DNA of 64,000 bases from Solirubrobacter deserti (lineage in GTDB: Bacteria; Actinomycetota; Thermoleophilia; Solirubrobacterales; Solirubrobacteraceae). Location: the NCBI RefSeq assembly GCF_027587175.1, contig NZ_JAPCID010000046.1, positions 1 to 64,000 of the forward strand. Reading direction: 5' to 3'. The position numbers and the translations under genes were made by a program. Below the pieces are notes generated by a model. It saw only the letters and a program-made list of their open reading frames with translations. It did no database searches and was not told the origin of the DNA. Positions 51,180 to 58,927 of this stretch are shown one piece after another; positions within the stretch are counted from its first letter, which is position 1; every line of letters begins with the position of its first letter.

Positions 51180-51701
51180 TCAACCCATGCGCACGCAGAT
51201 CGCGGTCGCGAACACGGTGTCCGCCGTGGCCGTGGTGTTGCGGTAGATGACGGTCCAGCCCGTCGGCGTCTGCCCCGTCATGCGGGGGTAGGAATCGGTC
51301 AGCGTGGAGACCTCCGTTTCGGTGATCCCACCGCCGCCGGTGGCCATGTGGCCGGCGGGGCAGTCGACGGTTGCCACCACGGACGTGGCGCCCGGGGCCG
51401 CGGGGACGTCGGCACCGTCAACGCTCGCGACGGCCACGGTCGGTGCCGGACCGGCCGGGCCGGCCGGGCCCGTCGGCCCTGCGGGACCCGCCGGGCCTGC
51501 CGGACCCGCCGCGCCGCGCGGCCCGGTCACCGAGCCCTTGAAGTCCTTCGCCGTCAATGACCGGTCCTTGATGTCCGCGCCGGTGAGCGAGGAGTCCTTG
51601 ACCTGCTTGCCGGTGATCAGCGTGGCCGCCGTCGCGCCGGCGCCGCCGACCAGCAGCACGGCGACGAGCGCTCCGACAATGACCTTCAACGTGGCGCGCA
51701 T
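51180..51701 (-). CDS. Secreted collagen-like protein
   Basis: 173 aa from ATG 51699-51701 with AGGAGGGG upstream. The signal/anchor helix (V-I-V-G-A-L-V-A-V-L-L-V-G-G-A-G) is followed by A-T-L-I-T-G-K-Q-V-K-D-S-S-L-T-G-A-D-I-K-D and a Gly-x-y tract of nine or so triplets (G-P-A-G-P-A type). A globular end follows with C-P-A-G-H-M-A-T-G-G-G and an I-C-V-R end. This layout is repeated many times in Thermoleophilia genomes. It is probably a trimeric surface protein; function unknown. Confidence 0.85.
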   Translation of the reverse strand: MRATLKVIVGALVAVLLVGGAGATAATLITGKQVKDSSLTGADIKDRSLTAKDFKGSVTGPRGAAGPAGPAGPAGPTGPAGPAGPAPTVAVASVDGADVPAAPGATSVVATVDCPAGHMATGGGGITETEVSTLTDSYPRMTGQTPTGWTVIYRNTTATADTVFATAICVRMG

Positions 51702-51759
51702 GACTGCCCCTCCTCGCGGTTGACCACACGAACCTCCCAGAGAAGGGCACAACGATCAA

Positions 51760-52911
51760 CTATTCCTGACGGAACGGGTCCGAGAAGCGCTTGTCGGTCA
51801 ATACGCGCTTGTCGGTGAGCGTCTTCAAGAACGCGACGAGATCGGCCTTGTCCCCCGGCTCGAGCACGATCTCGGAGATCAGCGGGTCCTTGTACGGGTT
51901 CGCCCGCCCGTCGCCGGCGAGCGGGCCGTCGGTGATCAGCCGGCCGCCGTTGGCGTAGTGGTCGACGGCGGCCTCCAGCGTCGGGATCGAGCCGTCGTGC
52001 ATGTAGGGCGCGGTGACCTCGACGTTGCGCAGCGACGGCGCCTTGAACGCGCCCATGTCCTTCGGCTCGCCGGTCAGCTCGAACACGCCGCGGTTGAGCT
52101 CCGGGAACGCGCCCGTGCCGGCCACGTTGTAGAGGCCGGTGTTGTGGAACAGCGGCTTCTCGGCCGGCGAGCCCTGGTAGGTCACCTGGTCGTTGAAGAT
52201 GAACGAGCCGTGGCAGTGATGGCACTCGGCGCGCTCGCCCATGAACAGCTCCATGCCGCGCTTCTCCGCGGCGGTCAGCTTGACCTTGCCCTGCAGGTAG
52301 CGGTCATAGCGCGAGTCGGCTGAGATCAGGCTGCGCTGGAAGGCGGCGATCGAGCGGATGATCGTGGTCCACGAGATCGGCCGCTGCTGGCCCGGGAACG
52401 CCCTCCGGAAGCGCGCCCGGTACCACGGGTCCTTCGTGATCCGCCGCAGGACCGCGTCCTTGTTGGCGTCCGTCACCCCCATCTCGACCGGGTCGGCGCT
52501 GAACAGCGGCACTTCCATCTGGCGCTCGAGGCTCACCAGCGCAGGGTTCGCCCAGGTCAGCGTCGAGTTGTAGACGACGTTGATCAGCGACTGTGCCCCG
52601 CGCGGGTGCAGCTGGCCGGTGGAGCCCACCGCCTGTCCCTTGCCGTCGGTGAACGCGAGCTCCTGGCGGTGGCAGGAGCCGCACGACTGCGTGCCGTTGC
52701 CGGACAGCCGCACGTCGTAGAACAGCCGCCGGCCGACGGCGACCTTCGCGTCGCTCATCGGGTTGTTCTTCGGGACGTTCGGCTTCGGGAAGCCCTTCGG
52801 GAGCTCCCAGCGGTACTGGGGCGGCGCCGACGCGGAGGCCATGCTGTGTACGACGAAGGAAGCCGCGGCAATCCCGGCCAGCAGGAGCAGTCGGCGCCGC
52901 ACCGCGCTCAT
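51760..52911 (-). CDS. mbnH: MbnH-like di-haem cytochrome c peroxidase/MauG-family enzyme
   Basis: 383 aa. The signal helix is followed by two c-type haem sites, C77-G-S-C-H81 and C230-H-H-C-H234. G-R-R-L-F-Y-D-V-R-L-S-G-N, R-G-A-Q-S-L-I-N-V, G-A-F-K-A-P-S-L-R-N-V and A-P-Y-M-H-D-G-S are shared by the CCP/MauG family. The start overlaps the stop of the MbnP-like gene (ATGA). In characterised MbnP/MbnH pairs the di-haem enzyme oxidises a Trp of MbnP to kynurenine, creating a copper site. It acts outside the membrane and needs a cytochrome c maturation system, not seen here. Confidence 0.85.
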   Translation of the reverse strand: MSAVRRRLLLLAGIAAASFVVHSMASASAPPQYRWELPKGFPKPNVPKNNPMSDAKVAVGRRLFYDVRLSGNGTQSCGSCHRQELAFTDGKGQAVGSTGQLHPRGAQSLINVVYNSTLTWANPALVSLERQMEVPLFSADPVEMGVTDANKDAVLRRITKDPWYRARFRRAFPGQQRPISWTTIIRSIAAFQRSLISADSRYDRYLQGKVKLTAAEKRGMELFMGERAECHHCHGSFIFNDQVTYQGSPAEKPLFHNTGLYNVAGTGAFPELNRGVFELTGEPKDMGAFKAPSLRNVEVTAPYMHDGSIPTLEAAVDHYANGGRLITDGPLAGDGRANPYKDPLISEIVLEPGDKADLVAFLKTLTDKRVLTDKRFSDPFRQE

Positions 52912-53765
52912 CGGTCGATCGGGCGAAAGACGGTCTGCTTGCCCGACAGGCCGAAGGCGCTGAAGATGCCAGCGCACTCCGGGTCGTCCGGGCCCGACAT
53001 GCAGCCCGGCGCGTTCCCGCGGTTGAGCGTGATGTCGTTGCCGGCGAGCATCGCGCCGACGTCCACCGCGACCTGCTGCCCAGCCGGATCGAACGTCTTG
53101 AGCTTGACCGCCGGGCGGTTGGAGGCCGCGCACTTGACGGTCGCGCCCGTCGCCGGGTTGCCCTCACAGCCCGCGCTGCCGAGGTGGATGAAGAACGTCT
53201 TCGCGCTCCACGCGCCGGTCGCGCCGCCCGGGTCGGCGAACTCGATCTTGGTGAACTTGCGGCCGACCTGCCAGGACCACGCCATCGCGGCGCTGTTGAG
53301 CGGGGCGGGCACCGCGGGCGCGTCCGTGTGGTTGAGCGCGAACGGCACGCCGACCGTCCAGCGCACGCCCACGTACTTGCCCTTCGGCACGGTCCCGCGC
53401 ACGACGTCGTTCATCGCGGCGGAGCCGTCGACCGAGCACGAGCCGGTGCCGTCCTCCAGGTCGATCAGCGTCACGCCGACGCCGTCGCGCGTGACGCGGA
53501 AGGCCGAGTTCTTGGCGAGCTTGACCGGCACCTGCTTGCCGCCGCGCCGGATCAACTTGACCTCGGAGACGAAGAAGCGCAGGTCCTGCAGTTGCGCGGC
53601 CTGGGCGGTCGAGCCGAGACCCGGGATGGGCGTCCCGCACGCGATGGGCTCGTCCCCCGCGACCGCCGTGAACTTGAGGTCGACCTTCTGCTGCTGGGCC
53701 TGCGCGGGCGCAGCCGACAGGGCCAGTGCGAGCGCAAGCGCGCCGCACACGCGAACGTGAGGCAT
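52908..53765 (-). CDS. mbnP: MbnP-like metalloprotein (metallo-mystery pair, four-Cys motif)
   Basis: 285 aa with signal peptide (A-P-A-Q-A-Q). The family outline is clear: L-K-F-T-A-V-A-G-D-E-P-I-A-C-G near the N-terminus, L-Q-D-L-R-F-F-V-S-E-V-K-L-I, G-V-R-W-T-V-G-V-P-F, then M-A-W-S-W-Q-V-G-R-K-F-T-K-I-E-F, and C-terminal Cys residues (G-C-E-G-N-P, K-C-A-A-S, G-C-M-S-G-P-D-D-P-E-C). The partner gene mbnH follows directly. Copper binding after Trp oxidation is known for characterised members and inferred here. A run of perfect hairpins lies just upstream. Confidence 0.82.
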   Translation of the reverse strand: MPHVRVCGALALALALSAAPAQAQQQKVDLKFTAVAGDEPIACGTPIPGLGSTAQAAQLQDLRFFVSEVKLIRRGGKQVPVKLAKNSAFRVTRDGVGVTLIDLEDGTGSCSVDGSAAMNDVVRGTVPKGKYVGVRWTVGVPFALNHTDAPAVPAPLNSAAMAWSWQVGRKFTKIEFADPGGATGAWSAKTFFIHLGSAGCEGNPATGATVKCAASNRPAVKLKTFDPAGQQVAVDVGAMLAGNDITLNRGNAPGCMSGPDDPECAGIFSAFGLSGKQTVFRPIDR

Positions 53766-53789
53766 TGATGTCCTTCAGGCGAGTGGGCA

Positions 53790-53956
53790 CGTGTCCCGCG
53801 GCGGGTGAGAGGTCCGCCGCGGGACACGCAGGAGAACCGATCGCCGGGCAAGCGATCGGGGTGCCCGGCGGGGATGAGGCCCCGCCGGGCCGTGGAGCGC
53901 GTGAGGAGAGGAGTTCACGCATCTCCGCGCCGCCGGCTTGGGCACAGGCCGGCGGC
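53790..53956. repeat. Array of four perfect inverted repeats upstream of mbnP
   Basis: Four exact stem-loops lie in 167 bp: 15-bp stem at 53790-53804/53814-53828 (9-nt loop); 8-bp at 53837-53844/53852-53859; 11-bp at 53863-53873/53880-53890 (6-nt loop); 9-bp at 53929-53937/53948-53956. The sequences differ from each other, so they are not copies of one repeat. They fill the gap between a small membrane-protein gene and mbnP, both leftward. They could be a terminator followed by a structured leader. Confidence 0.7.
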
Positions 53957-53975
53957 ACGTGGGGACGGGCGGCGC

Positions 53976-54269
53976 TTAGGCGGCCGCCGCGAAGCTGGGC
54001 GGGCCGCGGAACGTCCGCGGCGCACGAGCGAACAGCGAGCGGTGCGGGGCGGGCCGCGCCGGACGCCAGCGTGGCGCCGGAGCTCGCCGGCTGCGCAGCG
54101 CCGCTCGCACGTGAAGGGCGATGAGGCGCTCCTCCCCGACGTAGCGGCCGCTCGCCAGCAGGGCGAAGATCGCGACCAGCGGCAGCGCGAACAGCGCAGC
54201 GCCCGGGCCGGCCGCGAAGAGCACGGCGAGCACCACGAGGGCGGCGAGATGAGCACGGCGGAACCGCAT
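53976..54269 (-). CDS. Small two-TM protein, paralogue of the next gene
   Basis: 97 aa from ATG 54267-54269. Two adjacent hydrophobic helices (A-A-L-V-V-L-A-V-L-F-A-A-G and A-L-F-A-L-P-L-V-A-I-F-A-L-L) are followed by G-E-E-R-L-I-A-L-H-V-R-A-A and a basic, Pro-rich tail with L-F-A-R-A-P-R-T-F-R-G. The same arrangement recurs in the gene at 54379. Function unknown; it is in the same direction as the mbnP-mbnH pair. Confidence 0.6.
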   Translation of the reverse strand: MRFRRAHLAALVVLAVLFAAGPGAALFALPLVAIFALLASGRYVGEERLIALHVRAALRSRRAPAPRWRPARPAPHRSLFARAPRTFRGPPSFAAAA

Positions 54270-54378
54270 GACCTTTTCCAGCTTTAGCGCACTGTCGACA
54301 TCGCCGTCAAGGGGCGAATTTGCAGGACTTTCGCTGGTTGAAGGCAGGGGCGATCGACACGCCGCCGGCGCGTGAGAG

Positions 54379-54705
54379 TCAGTGCTCGTGGGCGAGCGCG
54401 AGCGGCGGCGGGCGCATCGCGAGCGCGGTCGCGAACGACCGTCCCACGGGGCGCACGAACAGCGGCAGCGGCGGACGCGGCGACGAGGCCGCGCGGGCAC
54501 GAGTGGGCGCCGCGGCCCGCGTGATCAGGCGCTCGATCAGCGCCTCGCCCGGCCGCACGCCGAGCGTGAACAGCGCGAGCAGGACCAGCGCGGGCGCGAA
54601 CGCGAGCGCGAGCCCGGGATCGGCCACCCCGGCCGCGAGTACGAGCGCCAGCAGCGCGGCGAACGCCAACGCGGTGCGACGCGGCATGACCAGGGCGCGC
54701 TGCAT
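54379..54705 (-). CDS. Small two-TM protein, paralogue of the previous gene
   Basis: 108 aa from ATG 54703-54705; a second in-frame ATG lies six codons on. Helices L-A-F-A-A-L-L-A-L-V-L-A-A-G and A-F-A-P-A-L-V-L-L-A-L-F-T-L-G precede P-G-E-A-L-I-E-R-L-I-T-R-A-A and a tail with L-F-V-R-P-V-G-R-S-F-A-T-A, matching the gene at 53976 block by block. The end A-L-A-H-E-H could bind metal, but this is weak. It starts 14 nt after the beta-lactamase stop, so the two may share a transcript. Confidence 0.6.
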   Translation of the reverse strand: MQRALVMPRRTALAFAALLALVLAAGVADPGLALAFAPALVLLALFTLGVRPGEALIERLITRAAAPTRARAASSPRPPLPLFVRPVGRSFATALAMRPPPLALAHEH

Positions 54706-54719
54706 GACCGTCCGCAGTT

Positions 54720-55640
54720 CTATCGACTCGCGGCGAGCGCGTCAACGACCGCCTCGGCCGCCTGGGCGATCAGCGCGTCGTCGTGCTCGTCGTCCTCGCG
54801 CGGGCGGTTGGTCATGACGGCGAGCACGATCGGATCGCGGTCCGGCGGCCACAGCACCGCGATGTCGTTGCGGGCGCCGTAGGTCGCACCCGTGCCGGTC
54901 TTGTCCCCCACCTTCCACCCGTCCGGCACCCCCGCGCGGATCAGCGCGTCGCCGGTGGTGTTCGTGCGCAGCCACTTGATGAGCTGCCGGCGCTCCGGGC
55001 CGGGCAGGACGTCGCCGAGCACGAACGCGTTCAGGTCGCGTGCGAGCGCGCGCGGGGTGCTCGTGTCGCGCTTCTGGCCCGGCGTCCAGAAGTTCAGCTC
55101 GGGCTCGGCACGCTCCAGCCGCGTCGCCTTGTCGCCGGCCGCCTGTTCGAGGATCGCGTCCAGGCCCTTGGGTCCGCCGAGGCGCTCGAGCAGCAGGTTG
55201 GCCGCGGTGTTGTCGCTGTGGCGCACCGCGGCGTCGCACAGCGCCTTGAGCGTCATGCTGCCGCCGAGCTCGCGTTCGGTGATCGGCGAGTACGCGTTCA
55301 CCAGGCCGGTGATCTCGACCTCCTCGTCGAGCTCGTCCAGCCCGTACTCGCGCAGCATCGCGGCCGCGGCGAGCGCTTTGAAGGTGGACGCGAGCGGGAA
55401 CCGCTCGTTCGCGCGGAACGCCAGCTCACGCCCGCTGCCGGTGTCCAGCGCGTAGACCCCGAGCCGCGCGTCGAACTCGCGCTCCAGCTGCCGGAACGCG
55501 CGCGTGTCGGGTGTGGCGGTCGCAGTCGGCGTGGGGGCGGTCGCGGTGGCCGTGGCGGTCGGTGTCGGCGCGGGCGCGGCGGTCTCGCCACAGGCCGTCA
55601 GGGTGAGCAGCGCGGCGGCGGCACAGAGTCTCCGGAGCAC
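54720..55640 (-). CDS. bla: Class A beta-lactamase (lipoprotein)
   Basis: 306 aa from GTG 55638-55640. The lipobox L-T-L-T-A-C is followed by a Pro/Thr/Ala linker (about 22-45) and a complete serine beta-lactamase domain: S85-T-F-K88, S142-D-N144, E179-P-E-L-N183 (the Omega-loop Glu and Asn) and K247-T-G249. All class A catalytic residues are present, so it should hydrolyse beta-lactams at the outer face of the membrane. The spectrum cannot be read. It is divergent from the YCII-ECF42 pair. Confidence 0.94.
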   Translation of the reverse strand: MLRRLCAAAALLTLTACGETAAPAPTPTATATATAPTPTATATPDTRAFRQLEREFDARLGVYALDTGSGRELAFRANERFPLASTFKALAAAAMLREYGLDELDEEVEITGLVNAYSPITERELGGSMTLKALCDAAVRHSDNTAANLLLERLGGPKGLDAILEQAAGDKATRLERAEPELNFWTPGQKRDTSTPRALARDLNAFVLGDVLPGPERRQLIKWLRTNTTGDALIRAGVPDGWKVGDKTGTGATYGARNDIAVLWPPDRDPIVLAVMTNRPREDDEHDDALIAQAAEAVVDALAASR

Positions 55641-55665
55641 GCGGATCAGGGATACCGCATCCTCG

Positions 55666-55693
55666 TGTCGAGAGACCCGGATCGGCTCCGCTC
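55666..55693 (+). promoter_or_regulatory. Candidate ECF42-type promoter before the YCII gene
   Basis: TGTCGA (55666-55671) equals the -35 element reported for ECF42-controlled DGPF/YCII operons. About 17 nt on, CGCTC (55689-55693) is only a partial match to the expected CG(A/T)C -10 element. A GGAGG ribosome-binding sequence and the ATG at 55734 follow at sensible distances. Confidence 0.4.
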
Positions 55694-55733
55694 ACCAGGT
55701 GAAAGGGCCACACGACCACCCCGGAGGAACACG

Positions 55734-56141
55734 ATGCCCAAGTACCTGTTGCTCAAGCACTACCGCGGCGGCCCAGAGCCGCACCGTCCCGTGCCGCCGA
55801 TCGACCAGTGGGCGCCGGAGGACGTCGAGGCGCACATGGCGTTCCAGGATCACGTCAGCCGGCTGCTCGAGGAGAGCGGCGAGTACGTCGACGCGCGGGC
55901 GCTCACGCCGGCGCAGACGTGGGTGCGCTACGGCGGCCCGGACGCGGCGCCCGTCACCACCGACGGCCCGCATCCGGAGACCAGCGACCTGGTCGCGGGC
56001 TGGTGGATGATCGACGTCGACTCCTACGAGCGGGCGGTGGAGCTGGCGGCCTACGTCTCCTCCGAGCCGGGCCCGGGCGGTGAGCCGCTGTACGAGTGGA
56101 TCGACGTCCGGGAGATCCTGTGGGAACGTCCCACCGACTGA
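55734..56141 (+). CDS. YCII-related (DGPF) protein
   Basis: 135 aa from ATG 55734, with GGAGG 8 nt upstream. M-P-K-Y-L-L-L-K-H-Y-R-G-G, then T-T-D-G-P-H-P-E-T-S-D-L-V-A-G-W-W-M-I-D-V-D-S is the YCII/DGPF fold, here D-G-P-H in place of D-G-P-F. Genes of this type sit next to ECF42 sigma factors in most actinobacteria and are their main known targets; biochemical activity is unknown. It overlaps the sigma gene by 22 bp. Confidence 0.9.
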   Translation: MPKYLLLKHYRGGPEPHRPVPPIDQWAPEDVEAHMAFQDHVSRLLEESGEYVDARALTPAQTWVRYGGPDAAPVTTDGPHPETSDLVAGWWMIDVDSYERAVELAAYVSSEPGPGGEPLYEWIDVREILWERPTD

Positions 56142-57310
56142 CCGACGGGGCCGCGCTGCGGGACCTCGTCCCGCGCGTGCTCGCCAGCCTCGTCCGGCGG
56201 GGCGAGGCCTTCGACGCCGCCGAGGACGCGCTGCAGGAGGCGCTGATCGAGGCGCTGCGGGTGTGGCCCGAGCACCCGCCGCGCGACCCGCGCGCGTGGC
56301 TGGCGGCGGTCGCGACCCGGCGGCTCGTCGACGCCCGCCGCAGCGAGGCCGCACGGGCGCGCCGCGAGGAGGAGGTGCAGGCCGAGCCGCCGCCCGGCCC
56401 GGTCAGCGACGCCGGCGACGACACGCTGTTCCTGCTGTTCACCTGCTGCCATCCCGACCTCGCCCCCACCTCGCAGGTGGCGCTCACGCTGCGCGCGGTC
56501 GGCGGCCTCACCACGCGTGAGATCGCCGACGCCTTCTACGTCCCGGAGGCGACGATGGCGCAGCGGATCAGCCGCGCCAAGCGCACGCTGCGCGGGCGTC
56601 GCCTCGACCAGCCCGGCGACCTCGCCGTGGTGCTGCGCGTGCTCTACCTGATCTACACGACCGGCCACTCGGAGCGGGTGGACCTGGCGGCCGAGGCGAT
56701 CCGGCTCGCCCGCCAGCTCACGCTCGCCACCGAGGAGCCGGAGGCGCGCGGGCTGCTCGCGCTGATGCTGCTCAACCACGCTCGGTGGCCGGCGCGCTTC
56801 GACGCCGAGGGCCGGGTCGTCACGCTCGACCGCCAGGACCGCAGCCGATGGGACACGCGCGCGATCGCGGAGGGCGTGCGCGTGCTGCAGTCCGCGCTGG
56901 TCCTCCAGCGCCCGGGCCGCTACCAGATCGAGGCCGCGATCGCCGCCCTGCACGACGACGCGGCCAGCGCGGAGGAGACCGACTGGCCGCAGATCCTCGC
57001 CTGGTACGACGACCTCGTGGCGCTCACCGACGACCCGCCGCGCCAGGACCCGGCGGCCGTGCTCGGCCGCGCCGTCGCGGTCGGGCACGTCGTCGGTCCG
57101 GTCGCCGGGCTGCTCGAGACCGACCGCGTGCGTGGGGTGCTCGGCGACCGCTACCGCTGGCACGCGGTCCGCGCCTACCTGCACGAGCTCGGCGGTGACC
57201 GGCTGGCGGCGGGCGCCGCCTACGCGGAGGCCGCCCGCCGGGCCACGAACGTCGCCGAGCGCGACCACCTGGTCCGGCAGGCCGCGCGCGTGCGAGCTAG
57301 CGGAGCTTGA
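56120..57310 (+). CDS. ECF42-group sigma factor with long C-terminal helical extension
   Basis: 396 aa from GTG 56120 (GGGAG 6 nt upstream), inside the end of the YCII gene. Region 2: D-L-V-P-R-V-L-A-S-L-V-R-R-G-E-A-F-D-A-A-E-D-A-L-Q-E. Region 4: L-F-T-C-C-H-P-D-L-A-P-T-S-Q-V-A-L-T-L-R and Y-V-P-E-A-T-M-A-Q-R-I-S-R-A-K. The last 200 residues (L-A-L-M-L-L-N-H-A-R, D-L-V-A-L-T, Y-L-H-E-L-G-G-D-R-L) are TPR-like and required in ECF42 proteins. No anti-sigma factor is expected. It overlaps the convergent FHA-protease gene by 14 bp. Confidence 0.93.
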   Translation: MGTSHRLTDGAALRDLVPRVLASLVRRGEAFDAAEDALQEALIEALRVWPEHPPRDPRAWLAAVATRRLVDARRSEAARARREEEVQAEPPPGPVSDAGDDTLFLLFTCCHPDLAPTSQVALTLRAVGGLTTREIADAFYVPEATMAQRISRAKRTLRGRRLDQPGDLAVVLRVLYLIYTTGHSERVDLAAEAIRLARQLTLATEEPEARGLLALMLLNHARWPARFDAEGRVVTLDRQDRSRWDTRAIAEGVRVLQSALVLQRPGRYQIEAAIAALHDDAASAEETDWPQILAWYDDLVALTDDPPRQDPAAVLGRAVAVGHVVGPVAGLLETDRVRGVLGDRYRWHAVRAYLHELGGDRLAAGAAYAEAARRATNVAERDHLVRQAARVRASGA

Positions 57311-58868
57311 TCGTGCGCTTGAAGTGCAGGCCCTGGCGGACGATCGCCGACTGCAGCGAGTTCAGGCGCGCGCCGTAGAGGGCGAGCGGCGGGAAGCGGT
57401 AGCCCTCGACGCGGATGGTGTCGCCCGAGGACTTGGAGTTCAGGATGTCGCAGACGTCCTGGAACTTGCGCACGGGCGTGCCGTCGATCTCGTAGATCGT
57501 GTCGCCGAACTCGAACTTCTTCTTGTCGGCGGGCGAGCCGGCGTCGACGCTGAGGACGACGAGCGCGCTGCCGGTGCGGCCGGTGGTGCGCGGGCGCAAC
57601 GGGAGCTGGCCGCCGGTCATGGGCAGCAGCTGCCAGCCGACGAAGCCGCTGTTCTTGCCGGCGGTGAGGTCGGCGAGCAGGGTCTTGACGCGGTCGATGC
57701 CGATGGCGGCGTTCTGGTTCTGGCTGCCGCCGCGGCCGCTGGTGAAGGTGTTGACGCCGATCACCTGGCCGGCCTCGTTGAACAGCGGGCCGCCGGAGTT
57801 GCCGCCGTTGAGCGGCGCCTGGTGCTGGATGACCTCGGGCAGCGAGGGTGAGGCCTTGCCGAGCGTCGACTTGCCGGTCGGCGCCGAGACGATGCCCTCG
57901 GACGCCTGCAGGGTGCGGTCGGACACGCGCTCCTCGAACGCGGACGGGTAGCCGAGCGCGATCACGCGGTCACCGGCGGCGACCTTGGAGGAGGTGCCGA
58001 GCTGGGCCTCGACCAGGTTCTTCGGGGTCGGCCGCAGCGAGACGAGGGCGAGGTCCTCGCACGGCGCCTGGGAGACGACGCGCGCGCTCATCTCGGTGCC
58101 GCCGCCGACCTTGGCCTTGATCGACGTCTGACCCGCGACGACATGCGCGTTGGTGAGCACGAGGCCTTTCTCGGCGTCGACCACGATGCCCGAGCCGCCG
58201 CCCGACAGCGTCGTCTTGCGGCCGCGATTGAAGCCCGGGCCGCGCGTGGTGAGCTCGACGGTGGACGGCGCGCCCTTCTTGATCTGCTGCGCGACGGTCA
58301 GCTTCTTCGGCTCCACCGGGCTCTTGACCGCTTCGCCGTCGTCGCCGCCGCCGGCCGCGAGCGCGACCGCGACCCCGACCACCGCAAGCCCGGCGACAAC
58401 GCCGCCGCCGATGAGGGCGCCGCGCGGGACCGCGCGCGAGGGGACGGTCGGCTGCTTGGCAGCCGCGGCCGGCGTGGCCGGGACGGCGAGCGGCGTGCGC
58501 GGCGTGTCCTGCTGGCGGACCCGGCCGAACTGCGTCGGCTGCGCGGAGCGCCCGAGCGGGTCGAGCAGGCTGAGCTTGGTCTGGCCGACCTCGATCATGT
58601 CCCCCGGCTGCAGCCGGCGGCGCGTCGTGACACGCTCGTTGTTGACGTAGGTGCCGTTGGTCGAGCCGAGATCCTGGATCTCGAGGCCCCCGTCGGGCGT
58701 GGCCTGGATGCGTGCGTGGCGGCGGGACAGCTCGGGATCGTCGGCGAGGCGGCCGTCGTCATCGTCCGCGAGGCGCCCGATGAGGAACTCGCCCCTGCCG
58801 ACGACGATCTCGCGCCCCTTGGCGTTTCCGTCCGTGACCAGAAGCTTGTGCGTGTCCGTCGGGGTCAT
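57297..58868 (-). CDS. FHA - TM - trypsin-like protease - PDZ protein
   Basis: 523 aa. Residues about 8-102 are an FHA domain (F-L-I-G-R, L-S-R-R-H-A-R-I, L-G-S-T-N-G-T-Y-V-N). A Pro/Ala linker and a TM helix (about 150-172) lead to an extracytoplasmic HtrA-type protease with catalytic H242 (L-T-N-A-H-V-V), D272 (C-E-D-L-A-L-V) and S358 (N-G-G-N-S-G-G-P-L), then a PDZ-like domain (about 405-490). The FHA side is cytosolic and would bind a phosphothreonine, linking kinase signalling to an outside protease. It lies 59 bp behind the kinase gene in the same direction. Confidence 0.9.
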   Translation of the reverse strand: MTPTDTHKLLVTDGNAKGREIVVGRGEFLIGRLADDDDGRLADDPELSRRHARIQATPDGGLEIQDLGSTNGTYVNNERVTTRRRLQPGDMIEVGQTKLSLLDPLGRSAQPTQFGRVRQQDTPRTPLAVPATPAAAAKQPTVPSRAVPRGALIGGGVVAGLAVVGVAVALAAGGGDDGEAVKSPVEPKKLTVAQQIKKGAPSTVELTTRGPGFNRGRKTTLSGGGSGIVVDAEKGLVLTNAHVVAGQTSIKAKVGGGTEMSARVVSQAPCEDLALVSLRPTPKNLVEAQLGTSSKVAAGDRVIALGYPSAFEERVSDRTLQASEGIVSAPTGKSTLGKASPSLPEVIQHQAPLNGGNSGGPLFNEAGQVIGVNTFTSGRGGSQNQNAAIGIDRVKTLLADLTAGKNSGFVGWQLLPMTGGQLPLRPRTTGRTGSALVVLSVDAGSPADKKKFEFGDTIYEIDGTPVRKFQDVCDILNSKSSGDTIRVEGYRFPPLALYGARLNSLQSAIVRQGLHFKRTIKLR

Positions 58869-58927
58869 GGCGTGAGTTCTATGGCCGTCGGGTCAAGGGC
58901 TCCAGGGCCCCATGGTGTCGTCGGGGG

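Noticed and set aside
51440-51530. Repetitive Gly-Pro-Ala coding tract, considered as a recent DNA repeat or phase-variable element
   Set aside because: It is a short collagen-like triplet region of a type common in secreted Thermoleophilia proteins; codons vary and there is no sign of slippage.
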